Positions 28,961-37,272 of a stretch of 43,210 nucleotides of DNA are shown here, one piece after another. This DNA comes from an uncultured Nitrospirota bacterium (lineage in GTDB: Bacteria > Nitrospirota > Nitrospiria > Nitrospirales > UBA8639), in the NCBI GenBank assembly GCA_937139405.1, contig CAKZPV010000009.1, forward strand, positions 1 through 43,210, given 5' to 3'. The notes under the pieces are model-generated. The model did not search any database and was not told the DNA's origin. It saw only the letters and a list, made by a program, of their open reading frames with translations. Every line of letters starts with the position of its first letter. The first letter of the stretch is position 1. The position numbers were made by a program, and so were the translations under genes.

Positions 28961-29754
28961 TAGCTTCGCTGTTTTTTGTTCAGGATCTTGGCCAATTCAT
29001 CCAGGCGATCTTGGGCCTTTTTTAGGTTTGTATCATGGTATTGGACCTTGACCTGGTCGTCTCGTTCTGTCCAGTTTTTGACAGCCTTTTTGCATCGGCT
29101 CCGGACGCGGAGTTGTTCTTTCCATTCAGCCTCGAGACGCTCGCGTTCTTCCTCGGATAGTTCTGGGGCTGGCAACTCGCCAGTCTCTCTCCATTTTTCG
29201 AGATCTGAAGTGATACGCATTACGACCTCGTGCGCTTCCTTTTGGGTGATCATCAACTCAGATCGTTGTTCTTTGGATAAGTTTCCAGCTTCATCCCCGA
29301 GTATTTGTCCAGCTTGCTCCCTGCGATTGATTGCAGCTGACCTTGCTTGAATCATAAGCTGAACCTCCATTGGCAAATCCCCCGGATCAAGACCTGACAT
29401 GATTTCGCCCAAGGTTTCATCAGGCCCAGTCTCTTCGATGGCTTCCGCCTCTAATGAATCAGGTCTAGTCTCTTCGGTGACTTCCGCTTCTAATGAATCA
29501 GGGTCCACTGGATCTTGTGGCGGAACTTCCCCAGGGGCCAGTTCCTGAGTCTGTGGTTCTGGTCCGGAGGCTGCAATTCTACCTTCTAATAGTTTTAGCT
29601 CTCCAATGAGGCGCCGTCTCATGGCGCTATTTTCAGTCATGGATGCAGCTGTTCGCTTCACCCCAGCATTTTTACCATACTTATTGTACAGATCGCGCAG
29701 CTCTGCGAATGATAGGTCCTCTTTGGCCAGGACACTGCGAATTTCGTTTTCCAT
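28960..29754 (-). CDS. Charged helical protein preceding the terminase (264 aa)
   Basis: Not recognised. It is strongly charged and helical almost throughout (NEIRSVLAKEDLSFAELRDLYNKYG; EERERLEAEWKEQLRVRSRCKKAVKNW), with an acidic central repeat: PDSLEAEVTEETRPD is followed by PDSLEAEAIEETGPD, a direct 15-residue duplication. It has a late promoter 35 bases before ATG 29754, which decides that start over a TTG at 29763. Its stop shares one base with the small-terminase start. It may be a packaging or scaffold accessory; this is inference from position. Confidence 0.6.
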   Translation of the reverse strand: MENEIRSVLAKEDLSFAELRDLYNKYGKNAGVKRTAASMTENSAMRRRLIGELKLLEGRIAASGPEPQTQELAPGEVPPQDPVDPDSLEAEVTEETRPDSLEAEAIEETGPDETLGEIMSGLDPGDLPMEVQLMIQARSAAINRREQAGQILGDEAGNLSKEQRSELMITQKEAHEVVMRITSDLEKWRETGELPAPELSEEERERLEAEWKEQLRVRSRCKKAVKNWTERDDQVKVQYHDTNLKKAQDRLDELAKILNKKQRS

Positions 29755-29763
29755 GCTGCCCAA

Positions 29764-29797
29764 ATTGCCAGCTTTGGCAATCAGGCGGAAGGATAGC
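29764..29797 (-). promoter_or_regulatory. Late promoter element with leader palindrome before the packaging operon
   Basis: GGCTATCCTTCC (29798-29787 on the minus strand) lies 35 bases from ATG 29754. The leader contains ATTGCCA-AAGC-TGGCAAT, a perfect seven-pair hairpin whose core TGCCA-N4-TGGCA recurs before the methylase gene. Confidence 0.65.
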
Positions 29798-29807
29798 CTT
29801 ATCCAGT

Positions 29808-29912
29808 ATAAAAAAAGCCAAACTGCCTATGTAAGACAGTTTGGCCGTCATGCCAAAACAAAGCAACGATTGACGATGCTATGTTGGCTAATGAAGCTCA
29901 TTTGTGCTATTC
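29808..29912 (-). ncRNA. Candidate small RNA or orphan leader between promoter and terminator
   Basis: A late promoter element (29917-29925) and an intrinsic terminator (29810-29845) enclose about 100 bases with no convincing gene. At the invariant 34-35-nt position the codon is ATA, not a start; an eight-codon frame MNSTNELH and a 17-codon frame lie nearby. AATGA-GCT-TCATT forms a small hairpin. It could be a phage small RNA or the remains of a lost late gene. Confidence 0.4.
29810..29845 (-). terminator. Terminator after the methylase unit
   Basis: Read leftward, GCCAAACTG, an 11-base loop, CAGTTTGGC and then TTTTTTTATA form a perfect nine-pair stem with U-tract. It separates the methylase/small-RNA unit from the packaging operon. 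Confidence 0.9.
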
Positions 29913-29915
29913 ATC

Positions 29916-29926
29916 GAAGGATAGCT
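29916..29926 (-). promoter_or_regulatory. Late promoter element at the end of the methylase gene
   Basis: AGCTATCCTTCG on the minus strand, overlapping the last codon of the methylase gene. It is the only copy of the spaced late motif not followed by a start codon at 34-35 bases. Confidence 0.5.
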
Positions 29927-30719
29927 ATGCGGCAAGTTGAAAGTTAGCAGTGAGCACCTCAATTTTCTTCTTTCGTTTAGTGCCAGGCCTGCTATTTACA
30001 ACAACCTGGTCCTCGTGCTGGATGCTTTCCCAACCAAATTCTTTAATGGCTTCTCGGAGTGGGGGAGAGGGGTATGAACTCAACAGGAATTTGCCTTTAA
30101 GTGATCCGAGCTCCTGCAGGAGCTGCTCAAAGTCTTGTTTATTATATCCACCATAATGGCCACAATCTGAATTATGGTAAGGCGGATCACAGTAGAGTAG
30201 GGTAGTGGTTGAGTCCCTGCGCTTGATGACCTTTAATGCGTCTGTACATTCTATTTGAACATGCTGTAGCCTTTCAGCGAAATGGTCACTAAACTCTCTA
30301 ACTCGCGTCCGGATCTTTCTGGTGCTACTGCTACTTTTTACTCCATATCCCCAACTGTCACCAAGCTGGCTGGCAAAGCTCATATTGGCCAGTACCCAAA
30401 CAGCCCATGCTCGCCTGATTGGATCGAACATATCAGGATTGTGATAAACAACACGAGCTTGGCGATGGAGATCCCGGGAATGAAGGGTCAGTGAAAGAAG
30501 GCGCTCCAGCTGGCGAGAGCTATGTTTTAGAACCTTATAAAAGTTGATGAGCTCACGGTTCATGTCATTGATGACTTCGACCTTGCTAGGCTCCTTCTTG
30601 AAGAAGACAGCCAGCCCGCCGGCAAAGGGTTCTACATAGGAATGGTGGTCAGGAAGCAGCGCCACGATTCGACTGGACATCTTCTGCTTTCCTCCATAAT
30701 AGCTAATAGGTGGTTTCAT
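29925..30719 (-). CDS. dam: DNA adenine methyltransferase (Dam, D12 class)
   Basis: A 264-residue N6-adenine methylase. It has the start MKPPISYYGGKQKM (AdoMet-site lead-in), EPFAGG at residues 31-36 (motif I, FxGxG-type) and DPPY at 178-181 (catalytic motif IV), in the D12/Dam order. The likely target is GATC, which is inferred from family. ATG 30719 is set by the late promoter 35 bases upstream and by the conserved KPPISYYGGK beginning; the TTG start at 30740 lies inside an operator palindrome. Modification may protect phage DNA from host restriction or time packaging. It is a single-gene late unit between two terminators. Confidence 0.85.
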   Translation of the reverse strand: MKPPISYYGGKQKMSSRIVALLPDHHSYVEPFAGGLAVFFKKEPSKVEVINDMNRELINFYKVLKHSSRQLERLLSLTLHSRDLHRQARVVYHNPDMFDPIRRAWAVWVLANMSFASQLGDSWGYGVKSSSSTRKIRTRVREFSDHFAERLQHVQIECTDALKVIKRRDSTTTLLYCDPPYHNSDCGHYGGYNKQDFEQLLQELGSLKGKFLLSSYPSPPLREAIKEFGWESIQHEDQVVVNSRPGTKRKKKIEVLTANFQLAA

Positions 30720-30732
30720 GAAAGCAAGCTGC

Positions 30733-30762
30733 ACTGCCAATGTTGGCAGTGCGAAGGATAGC
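30733..30762 (-). promoter_or_regulatory. Late promoter element and palindrome before the methylase
   Basis: GCTATCCTTCG (30762-30752) lies 35 bases before ATG 30719. CACTGCCAA-TG-TTGGCAGTG (30733-30752) is a perfect nine-pair palindrome just downstream, close to the transcription start, suited to an operator or a 5' stabilising hairpin. Confidence 0.65.
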
Positions 30763-30789
30763 TGGCTTCCATTCTCTACTGAAGGTCAT

Positions 30790-30823
30790 AAAAAAGGCCC
30801 AACCAGAAGGCGGGCCTTTTTTA
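30790..30823 (-). terminator. Terminator after the tail-region secreted protein
   Basis: AAAAAAGGCCC, an 11-base loop and GGGCCTTTTTT form an 11-pair stem with T-tracts on both strands, so it can terminate in both directions. It closes the long tail operon. Confidence 0.9.
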
Positions 30824-30836
30824 TTTATAGTTGGAT

Positions 30837-31358
30837 TTAGAGAACTAGCTTAAGAGCATTTTGGAAGACCAAAGCTTTTGGTTCTTTGACCTTTCCTTCG
30901 TGGTATCCACTTGCTGTATAAATCCGGATTTTTTCAACAAGGGTCGACTGGAGCTTTGCTAGGTCTGCATTGGAGATCGAATAATATACCTCAATTCCCA
31001 TGGCATTTGAACCAGAAAACCCAGTAGCGCCACATCCTCTGCAGGTTACTTCTGAAGAGTTGGCAGTGGCCTTGATGACTTCGCCATTGGTTAGTTTTAA
31101 CATGATCTCCTGATTCTCGTGGATAGAGAACACCTTTCCTGTGCCCACAGTCATTTTGAGCTTAAAAGCGACGACACTATCGCGTCTTACCCAGGAGATT
31201 TTTGCACCGAACTTCATGCTTGCCTGTAGGGGGCACCAAGAAGTTTCTTTTTTATTAGTACCTGTGAATTCATCGACTTCATCCATCTTAAGTGTTTGGG
31301 CCTGAAGAGATGTGGCAATCAAAATCGTTAAGAATGCGGGGATTAGGGCTTTAATCAT
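30837..31358 (-). CDS. Secreted protein after the tape measure (173 aa)
   Basis: It begins MIKALIPAFLTILIATSLQAQ, a signal peptide with an AxA-like cleavage site (SLQAQ-TLKM). The mature part is beta-rich (VVAFKLKMTVGTGKVFSIHE, EIMLKLTNGEVIKATAN) with a C-R-G-C pair near the middle. The fold is unknown and it resembles Bacteroidota periplasmic proteins more than virion parts, so it may be a host-derived gene acting in the envelope after infection. A perfect GTTACAC-N5-GTGTAAC palindrome lies 37 bases upstream, suggesting separate control. Confidence 0.65.
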   Translation of the reverse strand: MIKALIPAFLTILIATSLQAQTLKMDEVDEFTGTNKKETSWCPLQASMKFGAKISWVRRDSVVAFKLKMTVGTGKVFSIHENQEIMLKLTNGEVIKATANSSEVTCRGCGATGFSGSNAMGIEVYYSISNADLAKLQSTLVEKIRIYTASGYHEGKVKEPKALVFQNALKLVL

Positions 31359-31394
31359 TGTGAAAGTATTAAGGGTGAATAATTCAATTACGAA

Positions 31395-31413
31395 GTTACA
31401 CAATTAGTGTAAC
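31395..31413. promoter_or_regulatory. GTTACAC-N5-GTGTAAC palindromic operator
   Basis: A perfect inverted repeat with a five-base spacer between the tape-measure stop and the secreted-protein gene. Its half sites match the TGTnACAC boxes in four host-type promoters, so the same repressor could bind here. Confidence 0.5.
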
Positions 31414-31418
31414 ACGAT

Positions 31419-34400
31419 TTATCCAGCTCTCCGAATTCTGTCCCGCTCTACCTGAGCACCTAAATTCTGCAGCATTTCATACTCCCGCTCTGTGAGCAGA
31501 ATAATTTTCCCTGCTCGATATGCTGCCTCCAAGCGATCCATCCTGGTGATAAGTTCCGACATCAACTCTCCGGAGGCGCTCGTTTGTGTTTGAGCCTCTT
31601 CTCCTGGAGAAGTAACCGGCGCGTTCAGTACACCGCCATCTTCGAATTTTGGCCTACGTTCCTTGGCTTCTACCAGCCGCTCAATTTGCACAGGATCCAT
31701 GGCCGCCATTTCAGTCTGGCTGTACATGTCCCGAACGATAGGTGCGCCGCCACGATTGAGTGAGGAATCCATGAGCCTGTCGACAACCTCCCGGTTGTTT
31801 TTGTACGTGTCCTTTGAAAGAATAAAGATTGGCTCTTCACCTTCCATTTCCCCCAGCACAGCACCATTGCGGCCATCAACGAGAAGGATCCCGCCCTCTG
31901 CATGGCTAGGACCTGTAGGTACTCCACCTTTGCTATTGAGCATTCCTCCTTTACTGAATTTCTGAGCGTTTATGGTGGCTAATTGAATAGCTCCTTGGAC
32001 AGTCGCAAAAAGGATGGCTGGTAAGTTTGCAGGAAAAGGTGCTGATGCGAGAGCTTTAGCTACACCAACAGCCGTTTCAATGACGGTCCGGACGCGAGCA
32101 ACGCTTTGTTCAGATTTTGCTCTCCGTTTTTGAATATCTTCTTCCTTTTTGGCATACTTCTCTTCTATTTGCTCCCTGAGAGCAGCATTGTCGCCCGCAG
32201 CCTCGAGCTCGCGCTGTTTAGCTTCTTCAAGCGCTTCAGCTTCTTCATCAAACCTTCGATTAGCGTTGGCGGCCACCAAGTCAGTGATGCCATTTAGGAG
32301 CTGAGCCGCCTGCTGAGCAATAGCCACTCGTTTCTGCCACTTTTCGCGGTAGGCTTGTAAGTCCGCTTCGTCTTTTGCTTTCGCCTGGTCAAGTTCCAAC
32401 TCGGCTATTTCCTCGTCGGTTTGAGTAGTATCAACGCCAAGCTCTTCTTCGATTGCCTTTTTCTTTTCAAGGAAGTCCCTTTGTTGCTCGAGGAGCTTTT
32501 CCTTAAGCGTTTTATCTACGTCAGCAGATTTTGCCCCGGCTTCAATTTCTTCAGCTGCAGATTGTACCGCTTCAATTTTCGCCTGGTCATAATAAGCCTT
32601 CAGTGCATCCAGGCGCTCTTTATATTTTTCGACAACGATTTTGGCAGCATTTGTATCACCAACAGATTCAACTGCTGCCAGCTGAGCCTCTCCTCGGGTC
32701 TTCACCTTTCTGATGGCCTCAATCCTGCGCTCCTCGATTTCCAGGCGCTTATTCGTCGATTCCTCTCCTGAGGTGGTAACGGTAGCCAGCTCCTTTTGCG
32801 CCTGTTCATCGATGATGTCCAGCTGGCGCGAGATGGAGTCATTTATAATCTGTTCAGTCCTGACGGTTGATTGCGCTAGGATCTGTTCCTTTCGCTCTGT
32901 GGTAAGCTGCTGAGTCTCTTCCAGACGTTTGATCTCATCTGTTGCGCGGCGCTGTTCTTCCTGGATTGATTTTTCAGTGAGCTTTGCATCAGTTTCGATG
33001 GATGTTTGAATCAATTGCTCCCGGATGAGGCGTTCGAGCTCGAGCCGTTTCTCTCCAGTAACTTTTAGCTCATCAATTTCCCGCTCAGCTTTTTGCTTAA
33101 GAATAAGCAGGCGCTTCTCTGTGCTCTCCTCCATGAGCTCCGTTTTGAGCTCTTCAATTTTTTTAGCTGCCTTGACCTCGAGCTCGTACTTTTTGTTCCG
33201 CTCTTCGGTGGTCAGTTTATTAAGCTGCTCCTGGCGCCTTTTTTCTTCTTGCAATGCCTGAAGCCGCTTGGCGGCTGCCTCACGGCCTTGTGCCTCCAGT
33301 GCCTTCTGGCGTTGACCTTCCTCATATTCCTGGCGATCCTGAGCGACTTCGTTTTGTAGCCGGTCCTGGGCCTTTATCAGACTTTCGACATCAGGTTCGA
33401 TTAGATCAATTTCCAGCCTCCTTTCGGATCCAAGCGCTTCAAGAACTGCATTAATAGGTGTGGCTATTTTGTTAAGGAAGCTAATCCCTTTATTGGCAAA
33501 CTCCTGGATGTCTACTTTGGCTTGCGCCCAAGCCACCGCATTTACCTCTGGGAAATACCGGATAAGATTGACAAGCTCTGCCAGAAACGTATAAAATCCG
33601 GCCTTCAGTGTTCCAGTCACTTTGTCGAAAGTGAATCCAGTACCGTCCAGGGATTGTGTGAGTTTGGCCTGTGCAAGTGTAGCTTCTTCTTCCAGCGCCA
33701 GTAGCTCCTGCTTTTGCCGGTAGTAGACATTGGTAGTATCAATAACGGTATCAAGCGAATCTCCTACCTGCAGATAAGCTTCTATAGCTTTGGTGGTTCC
33801 ATCTTCTCCAGCCCCTCCAAAGATCTCACTGACAGCTTTTTGAGCAGCTGCAGACTTTCCGCCAAGCCCAACGATTCGCTCTCCAATCTCATCCAGAGCT
33901 TCAGCACCTGTTTTGCTCCCGGTTTCAACAGCCTCAACTAGATTGTCTACATACTCTGCTCCAAATAAGCTCTGCAGGGTTTCCTTCTGGCCTTTTGAAA
34001 GGTTTTTGATTCGAAGGTCAAATTCTTTAACGCTATCGATAAGCTTATCTGTTGGGATCCCTTTATTGATACCAGCCACAATCAGATTGAAGAACCGGTC
34101 CATGCTTAGTCCAGCTTTTTGGGCCTGTACGCTGTACTCTCCAATTTGCTCCAGAAACTCATCACCTTTCCCGTCAAGCGATGCGAGCCTGGCGCCAATA
34201 CCGGTCAACGCTTCATCATAAACATCGCCAAGCTCTTCACCATCCTCCTTAAATGCATTGGATGCAGCGTTGGCTGCATCGATACCAGAAGCCACATCCA
34301 CTCCAAATACATTTGCCAAGGCCTCTGCTTTAGCTGTAGCATTTGCCAGGGCATCGCCGGTCAGGCCTGTGACCTGGTTGGTTCGTTCCATGGTCTTTTG

Positions 34401-34784
34401 AATGCGCTGAGTGGTGTCAAATACGGACTTGCCAAACTCTATTATTTTAAGAATCAAGGCTGCAATAGCACCAAGAATAGTTGTCTTCAACAGATTGTCA
34501 AAGTTGAATACCTCTTCTCCAAGGAAAAAGAAACTCTTACCCCCTTCTTTTGCTGCAGCCCCAATCCCTCGAATTTTATCGCGATGATCTCTGAGAACGC
34601 CATCCAACCGGCGAAGCTCAGCTACTTTTTTATTGTATTCATCCTGAGTTAGGTTTCCAGCTTCAACCTGCCGGTTGAGTAACCGGCGTTGCTTTCGCAC
34701 CTCCTTGATACTATCGACCCGCTTCTTCTCGCCATTTACGACGATTTCAAACTGCAGCCTGGTTGTTTCTACGCGCTTTGCCAT
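31419..34784 (-). CDS. Tail tape measure protein
   Basis: A 1121-residue, largely helical protein. Residues 95-125 are hydrophobic (TTILGAIAALILKIIEF) and are followed by the tape-measure-type segment with TGLTGDALANATAKAEALANVFG and repeated LxxxI heptads. Residues about 480-830 are a long charged coiled coil (EERNKKYELEVKAAKKIEELKTEL and similar). Residues about 900-960 again include hydrophobic stretches (VARVRTVIETAVGVAKALASAPF). A protein of this size in a Bacteroidota siphovirus implies a tail of about 150-170 nm if each residue adds about 0.15 nm; this is a rough estimate. It is co-transcribed with tail genes on both sides. Confidence 0.9.
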   Translation of the reverse strand: MAKRVETTRLQFEIVVNGEKKRVDSIKEVRKQRRLLNRQVEAGNLTQDEYNKKVAELRRLDGVLRDHRDKIRGIGAAAKEGGKSFFFLGEEVFNFDNLLKTTILGAIAALILKIIEFGKSVFDTTQRIQKTMERTNQVTGLTGDALANATAKAEALANVFGVDVASGIDAANAASNAFKEDGEELGDVYDEALTGIGARLASLDGKGDEFLEQIGEYSVQAQKAGLSMDRFFNLIVAGINKGIPTDKLIDSVKEFDLRIKNLSKGQKETLQSLFGAEYVDNLVEAVETGSKTGAEALDEIGERIVGLGGKSAAAQKAVSEIFGGAGEDGTTKAIEAYLQVGDSLDTVIDTTNVYYRQKQELLALEEEATLAQAKLTQSLDGTGFTFDKVTGTLKAGFYTFLAELVNLIRYFPEVNAVAWAQAKVDIQEFANKGISFLNKIATPINAVLEALGSERRLEIDLIEPDVESLIKAQDRLQNEVAQDRQEYEEGQRQKALEAQGREAAAKRLQALQEEKRRQEQLNKLTTEERNKKYELEVKAAKKIEELKTELMEESTEKRLLILKQKAEREIDELKVTGEKRLELERLIREQLIQTSIETDAKLTEKSIQEEQRRATDEIKRLEETQQLTTERKEQILAQSTVRTEQIINDSISRQLDIIDEQAQKELATVTTSGEESTNKRLEIEERRIEAIRKVKTRGEAQLAAVESVGDTNAAKIVVEKYKERLDALKAYYDQAKIEAVQSAAEEIEAGAKSADVDKTLKEKLLEQQRDFLEKKKAIEEELGVDTTQTDEEIAELELDQAKAKDEADLQAYREKWQKRVAIAQQAAQLLNGITDLVAANANRRFDEEAEALEEAKQRELEAAGDNAALREQIEEKYAKKEEDIQKRRAKSEQSVARVRTVIETAVGVAKALASAPFPANLPAILFATVQGAIQLATINAQKFSKGGMLNSKGGVPTGPSHAEGGILLVDGRNGAVLGEMEGEEPIFILSKDTYKNNREVVDRLMDSSLNRGGAPIVRDMYSQTEMAAMDPVQIERLVEAKERRPKFEDGGVLNAPVTSPGEEAQTQTSASGELMSELITRMDRLEAAYRAGKIILLTEREYEMLQNLGAQVERDRIRRAG

Positions 34785-35359
34785 TATATCAGGATGTTAG
34801 AATATGTCTGTATAAGTTCCGACTGGTGAGCCTCCTTCAGGAAGTCCGCCTGGCGGGTTTGGAAATTTTCGATGAGCTTGCCGAAGAAGGCATAAAAGGT
34901 CCTGTTCAACCAGGAAGAGAGGGATTGTTGTTTTCTGGTTTTTTGGATTCCCCTTGCCCGGGAGAATGAGATAGCATCGGCAATTCGCTCTATTTGCTTC
35001 GCTTCGGAAAGTTTGGTTGGAGCGTCGCCATATCCGGGGACATGCGCAAATTTGGATAAGCCTTGTTCCTTCACCCATTCCCTCATGGCCTCAAGATTTG
35101 TGGGCTTACCTTCTCGTAGTCTGCGCATGTCAACATGGCGGCCACTATCCTGAAACCATAGCTCGTAGGCTCCGGCAATGTTGTTTGCATTTGCTGCGAT
35201 AACCCGGTCTGACAAATTCTGCAGCGTGACGTTTGGGACGTGAGGAGATTTAGCACCAAGGTTCTCCTTCAGCGCAGCGTATAGCTGCTCGGCAAATCGT
35301 CGAAGGACCAGGTTAAATACTGCTGCCTGGTCTTCAGGTGTAAGTTTATTTGGTGTCAT
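34784..35359 (-). CDS. Tail assembly protein preceding the tape measure (191 aa)
   Basis: Not recognised by family. It is a soluble helical protein (DQAAVFNLVLRRFAEQLYAALKENLG; LSEAKQIERIADAISFSRARG) with a basic middle (RKQQSLSSWLNRTFYAFFGKL). Its end shares one base with the tape-measure start, and its start overlaps the tail protein at 35356 by four bases. In siphovirus gene order this place is held by tail assembly or tail-completion proteins, which is the best guess. Confidence 0.55.
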   Translation of the reverse strand: MTPNKLTPEDQAAVFNLVLRRFAEQLYAALKENLGAKSPHVPNVTLQNLSDRVIAANANNIAGAYELWFQDSGRHVDMRRLREGKPTNLEAMREWVKEQGLSKFAHVPGYGDAPTKLSEAKQIERIADAISFSRARGIQKTRKQQSLSSWLNRTFYAFFGKLIENFQTRQADFLKEAHQSELIQTYSNILI

Positions 35360-37272
35360 ATTACAGCAAACTTTACTCGTGCCGGTTCAATACCGGTTGT
35401 GCTCATATCAACAGCGATATCGATAAGAATCCCCTTTACCCATCCCTCGCGAGCTCGGACCAGGTAGGGCGCGAAATATTCAATTTGGGCGATGTCTGCT
35501 ACGTCAAGAAGGATAGCGATATCAAGATCCTTTGCTGTGAGTGTTTCGAGCCAGGCTTCCCACCACGTTTTAACTAGGCCATCTGCTCCATCCCATTTCA
35601 AGGACCAGGATCCTACGGAGGCGCCAAGAATATCAAGCGTGCCAAACCCACTCATCGGGTAGAGATCCACACCATTCTGGGCACTCTGCATCCCTCTATT
35701 AAAAAAGAGGCGTGAACTGCTTGGCTCAGCAATTCCGAATGCAGATGAAATACCTGGTTGATTGAGGCTGGCCACCAACCAGTTTATTTTGGAAATGGGA
35801 TTGGCTCCCCTGTGTTCAAATAAAGGTGCCCACCGGGCTTCCTTCTTTTCCTTTCCATCGCCAATCACTAAATCTTGATGAGAAGCATTCTCTACCCATT
35901 CAGCATCATTTTCATCTTTCTTCCAGATAAAGGAATGGCCTTCGCGGCCAGTCTTTGGGATTAGTTGGTAGGACCTGGTGGTCATTTCCCGCCAATCAAC
36001 AAGCGGTTCAGTGAGCGCACTTGCCCGGGGAATGAGTGACACTGTTTTTGTGATGGGATCCACATGTAGAACAACATTGAGCGCTTCTTCCAGGGCCCTA
36101 AAAAAGTCTGACACCGTAGCCTCCTGGTCCACATGATCAGATAGGTTAAAGCCTCCATCAAGCCAAGCTACTTTCCCAAAGAAGCTATTGAATTCCCGGG
36201 CCAGGCTTTCGCTTTCAGATTGCTCAACAGCCTTCGCATTATAAATCTGCAGCTGCCCAAAATCTGTAGTTTGGGTAAACGAGCTACCATCACGATATCC
36301 ATAGTGTGCAAGGATCCTTTCAAAAAGGTAACCCACTTTAATAAAAGGGATGCAGGTTGTTCTCCAGCTTTCGCCGGTGATCATGTTGTTGCCTACATAT
36401 CCTTGGCCTGGTTCATATAAATTAATGTACCCCGACCATGTATCGTTTTGGCCTTGGTAGAATCCCAGATTAAAGACAGGTGGAAAACTGTAACCATAAC
36501 TCGATGGATTCGCTGCCACATCGTCCATGTGTAATAGCATTGCGGCCTGGCTTATTTCACCACTAGTCTTCAGGTCAGTGATGGTATAATTGAGCAGCCC
36601 GGATCCCGTAGTAACTATAATATCAAATGGCTGAATCGCACCTGCAGTATTCGAAGTAATCGTGACCCGTTCATCCCCAGCGGAGCCAGTCTGGGTCGCT
36701 GAAAGGCCAGTCAGGATAGAAATGCTATTAAGGTTGCCAATCAGGCGATTAGTGAATGACAAAACAGTATCTGTATCTCTCCATTCTTCAGAAAGGGGGA
36801 TGCCGTTCAGGGTCATTGAGAGAGGGATTTTTTTCCCTTGAGGTGGCACCCCGAGGAAGCTCAGCTCAAGCAACGCGGTGTCTGCAGAAGGCAGCACTAA
36901 GTCGCCGCCCAGATCAATTTCTTTGAGCAAGGTTTCTGCGAATAGCACTTCCAGCGATGATGAGTCTGGAAGGAACCGAGTACTCCAGTCACCTTCTGGG
37001 CTTGCCTTCAATACCTGCAGTGTTCCACTACGAAGTGGAGTATGGTCAATAAGAAGAGTGATATTATCGTGGATATCTTCCAGCCCTACAGCCTGGGGAC
37101 TCGCCTGATCTCCCAGGACCTCTTGATTCCGAGGCGTATCCGGAATAGGAAAACTCAAGGAGTGACTATTGTCTTTTTTTTCCTTAGAAAATAGCGGATT
37201 TATAAGCCGTAGCGAGATTCTGCTATCGGGCTTCATGTCTAGTTGTTTTCCTTGTTTACTCAATCCTATCAT
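35356..37272 (-). CDS. Tail tip/virion protein (638 aa)
   Basis: A large soluble beta-rich protein with the form of distal-tail proteins in Bacteroidota phages. The N terminus is MIGLSKQGKQLDMKPDSRISLRLINPLFSKEK, then SFPIPDTPRN. A middle region of strands (LLELSFLGVPPQGKKIPLSM; FDIIVTTGSGLLNYTITDL) and a C-terminal part with many tryptophans (YYLWKW-like clusters, GSWSLKWDGADGLVKTWWEAW) follow. It is linked by four-base overlaps to its neighbours. The exact place in the tail tip (distal tail or hub) cannot be read from the sequence. Confidence 0.6.
   Translation of the reverse strand: MIGLSKQGKQLDMKPDSRISLRLINPLFSKEKKDNSHSLSFPIPDTPRNQEVLGDQASPQAVGLEDIHDNITLLIDHTPLRSGTLQVLKASPEGDWSTRFLPDSSSLEVLFAETLLKEIDLGGDLVLPSADTALLELSFLGVPPQGKKIPLSMTLNGIPLSEEWRDTDTVLSFTNRLIGNLNSISILTGLSATQTGSAGDERVTITSNTAGAIQPFDIIVTTGSGLLNYTITDLKTSGEISQAAMLLHMDDVAANPSSYGYSFPPVFNLGFYQGQNDTWSGYINLYEPGQGYVGNNMITGESWRTTCIPFIKVGYLFERILAHYGYRDGSSFTQTTDFGQLQIYNAKAVEQSESESLAREFNSFFGKVAWLDGGFNLSDHVDQEATVSDFFRALEEALNVVLHVDPITKTVSLIPRASALTEPLVDWREMTTRSYQLIPKTGREGHSFIWKKDENDAEWVENASHQDLVIGDGKEKKEARWAPLFEHRGANPISKINWLVASLNQPGISSAFGIAEPSSSRLFFNRGMQSAQNGVDLYPMSGFGTLDILGASVGSWSLKWDGADGLVKTWWEAWLETLTAKDLDIAILLDVADIAQIEYFAPYLVRAREGWVKGILIDIAVDMSTTGIEPARVKFAVI

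Noticed and set aside
29925-30740. TTG start at 30740 for the methylase
   Set aside because: It lies inside the leader palindrome; the ATG at 30719 fits the promoter spacing and the family N terminus.
32421-34652. Several long plus-strand frames opposite the tape measure
   Set aside because: They arise from the biased helical codon pattern of the tape measure; none has a credible start region or domain.
35509-35517. Copy of the late motif inside the tail-tip gene
   Set aside because: Coding (LLDVAD region) and not followed by a start codon at the fixed distance.
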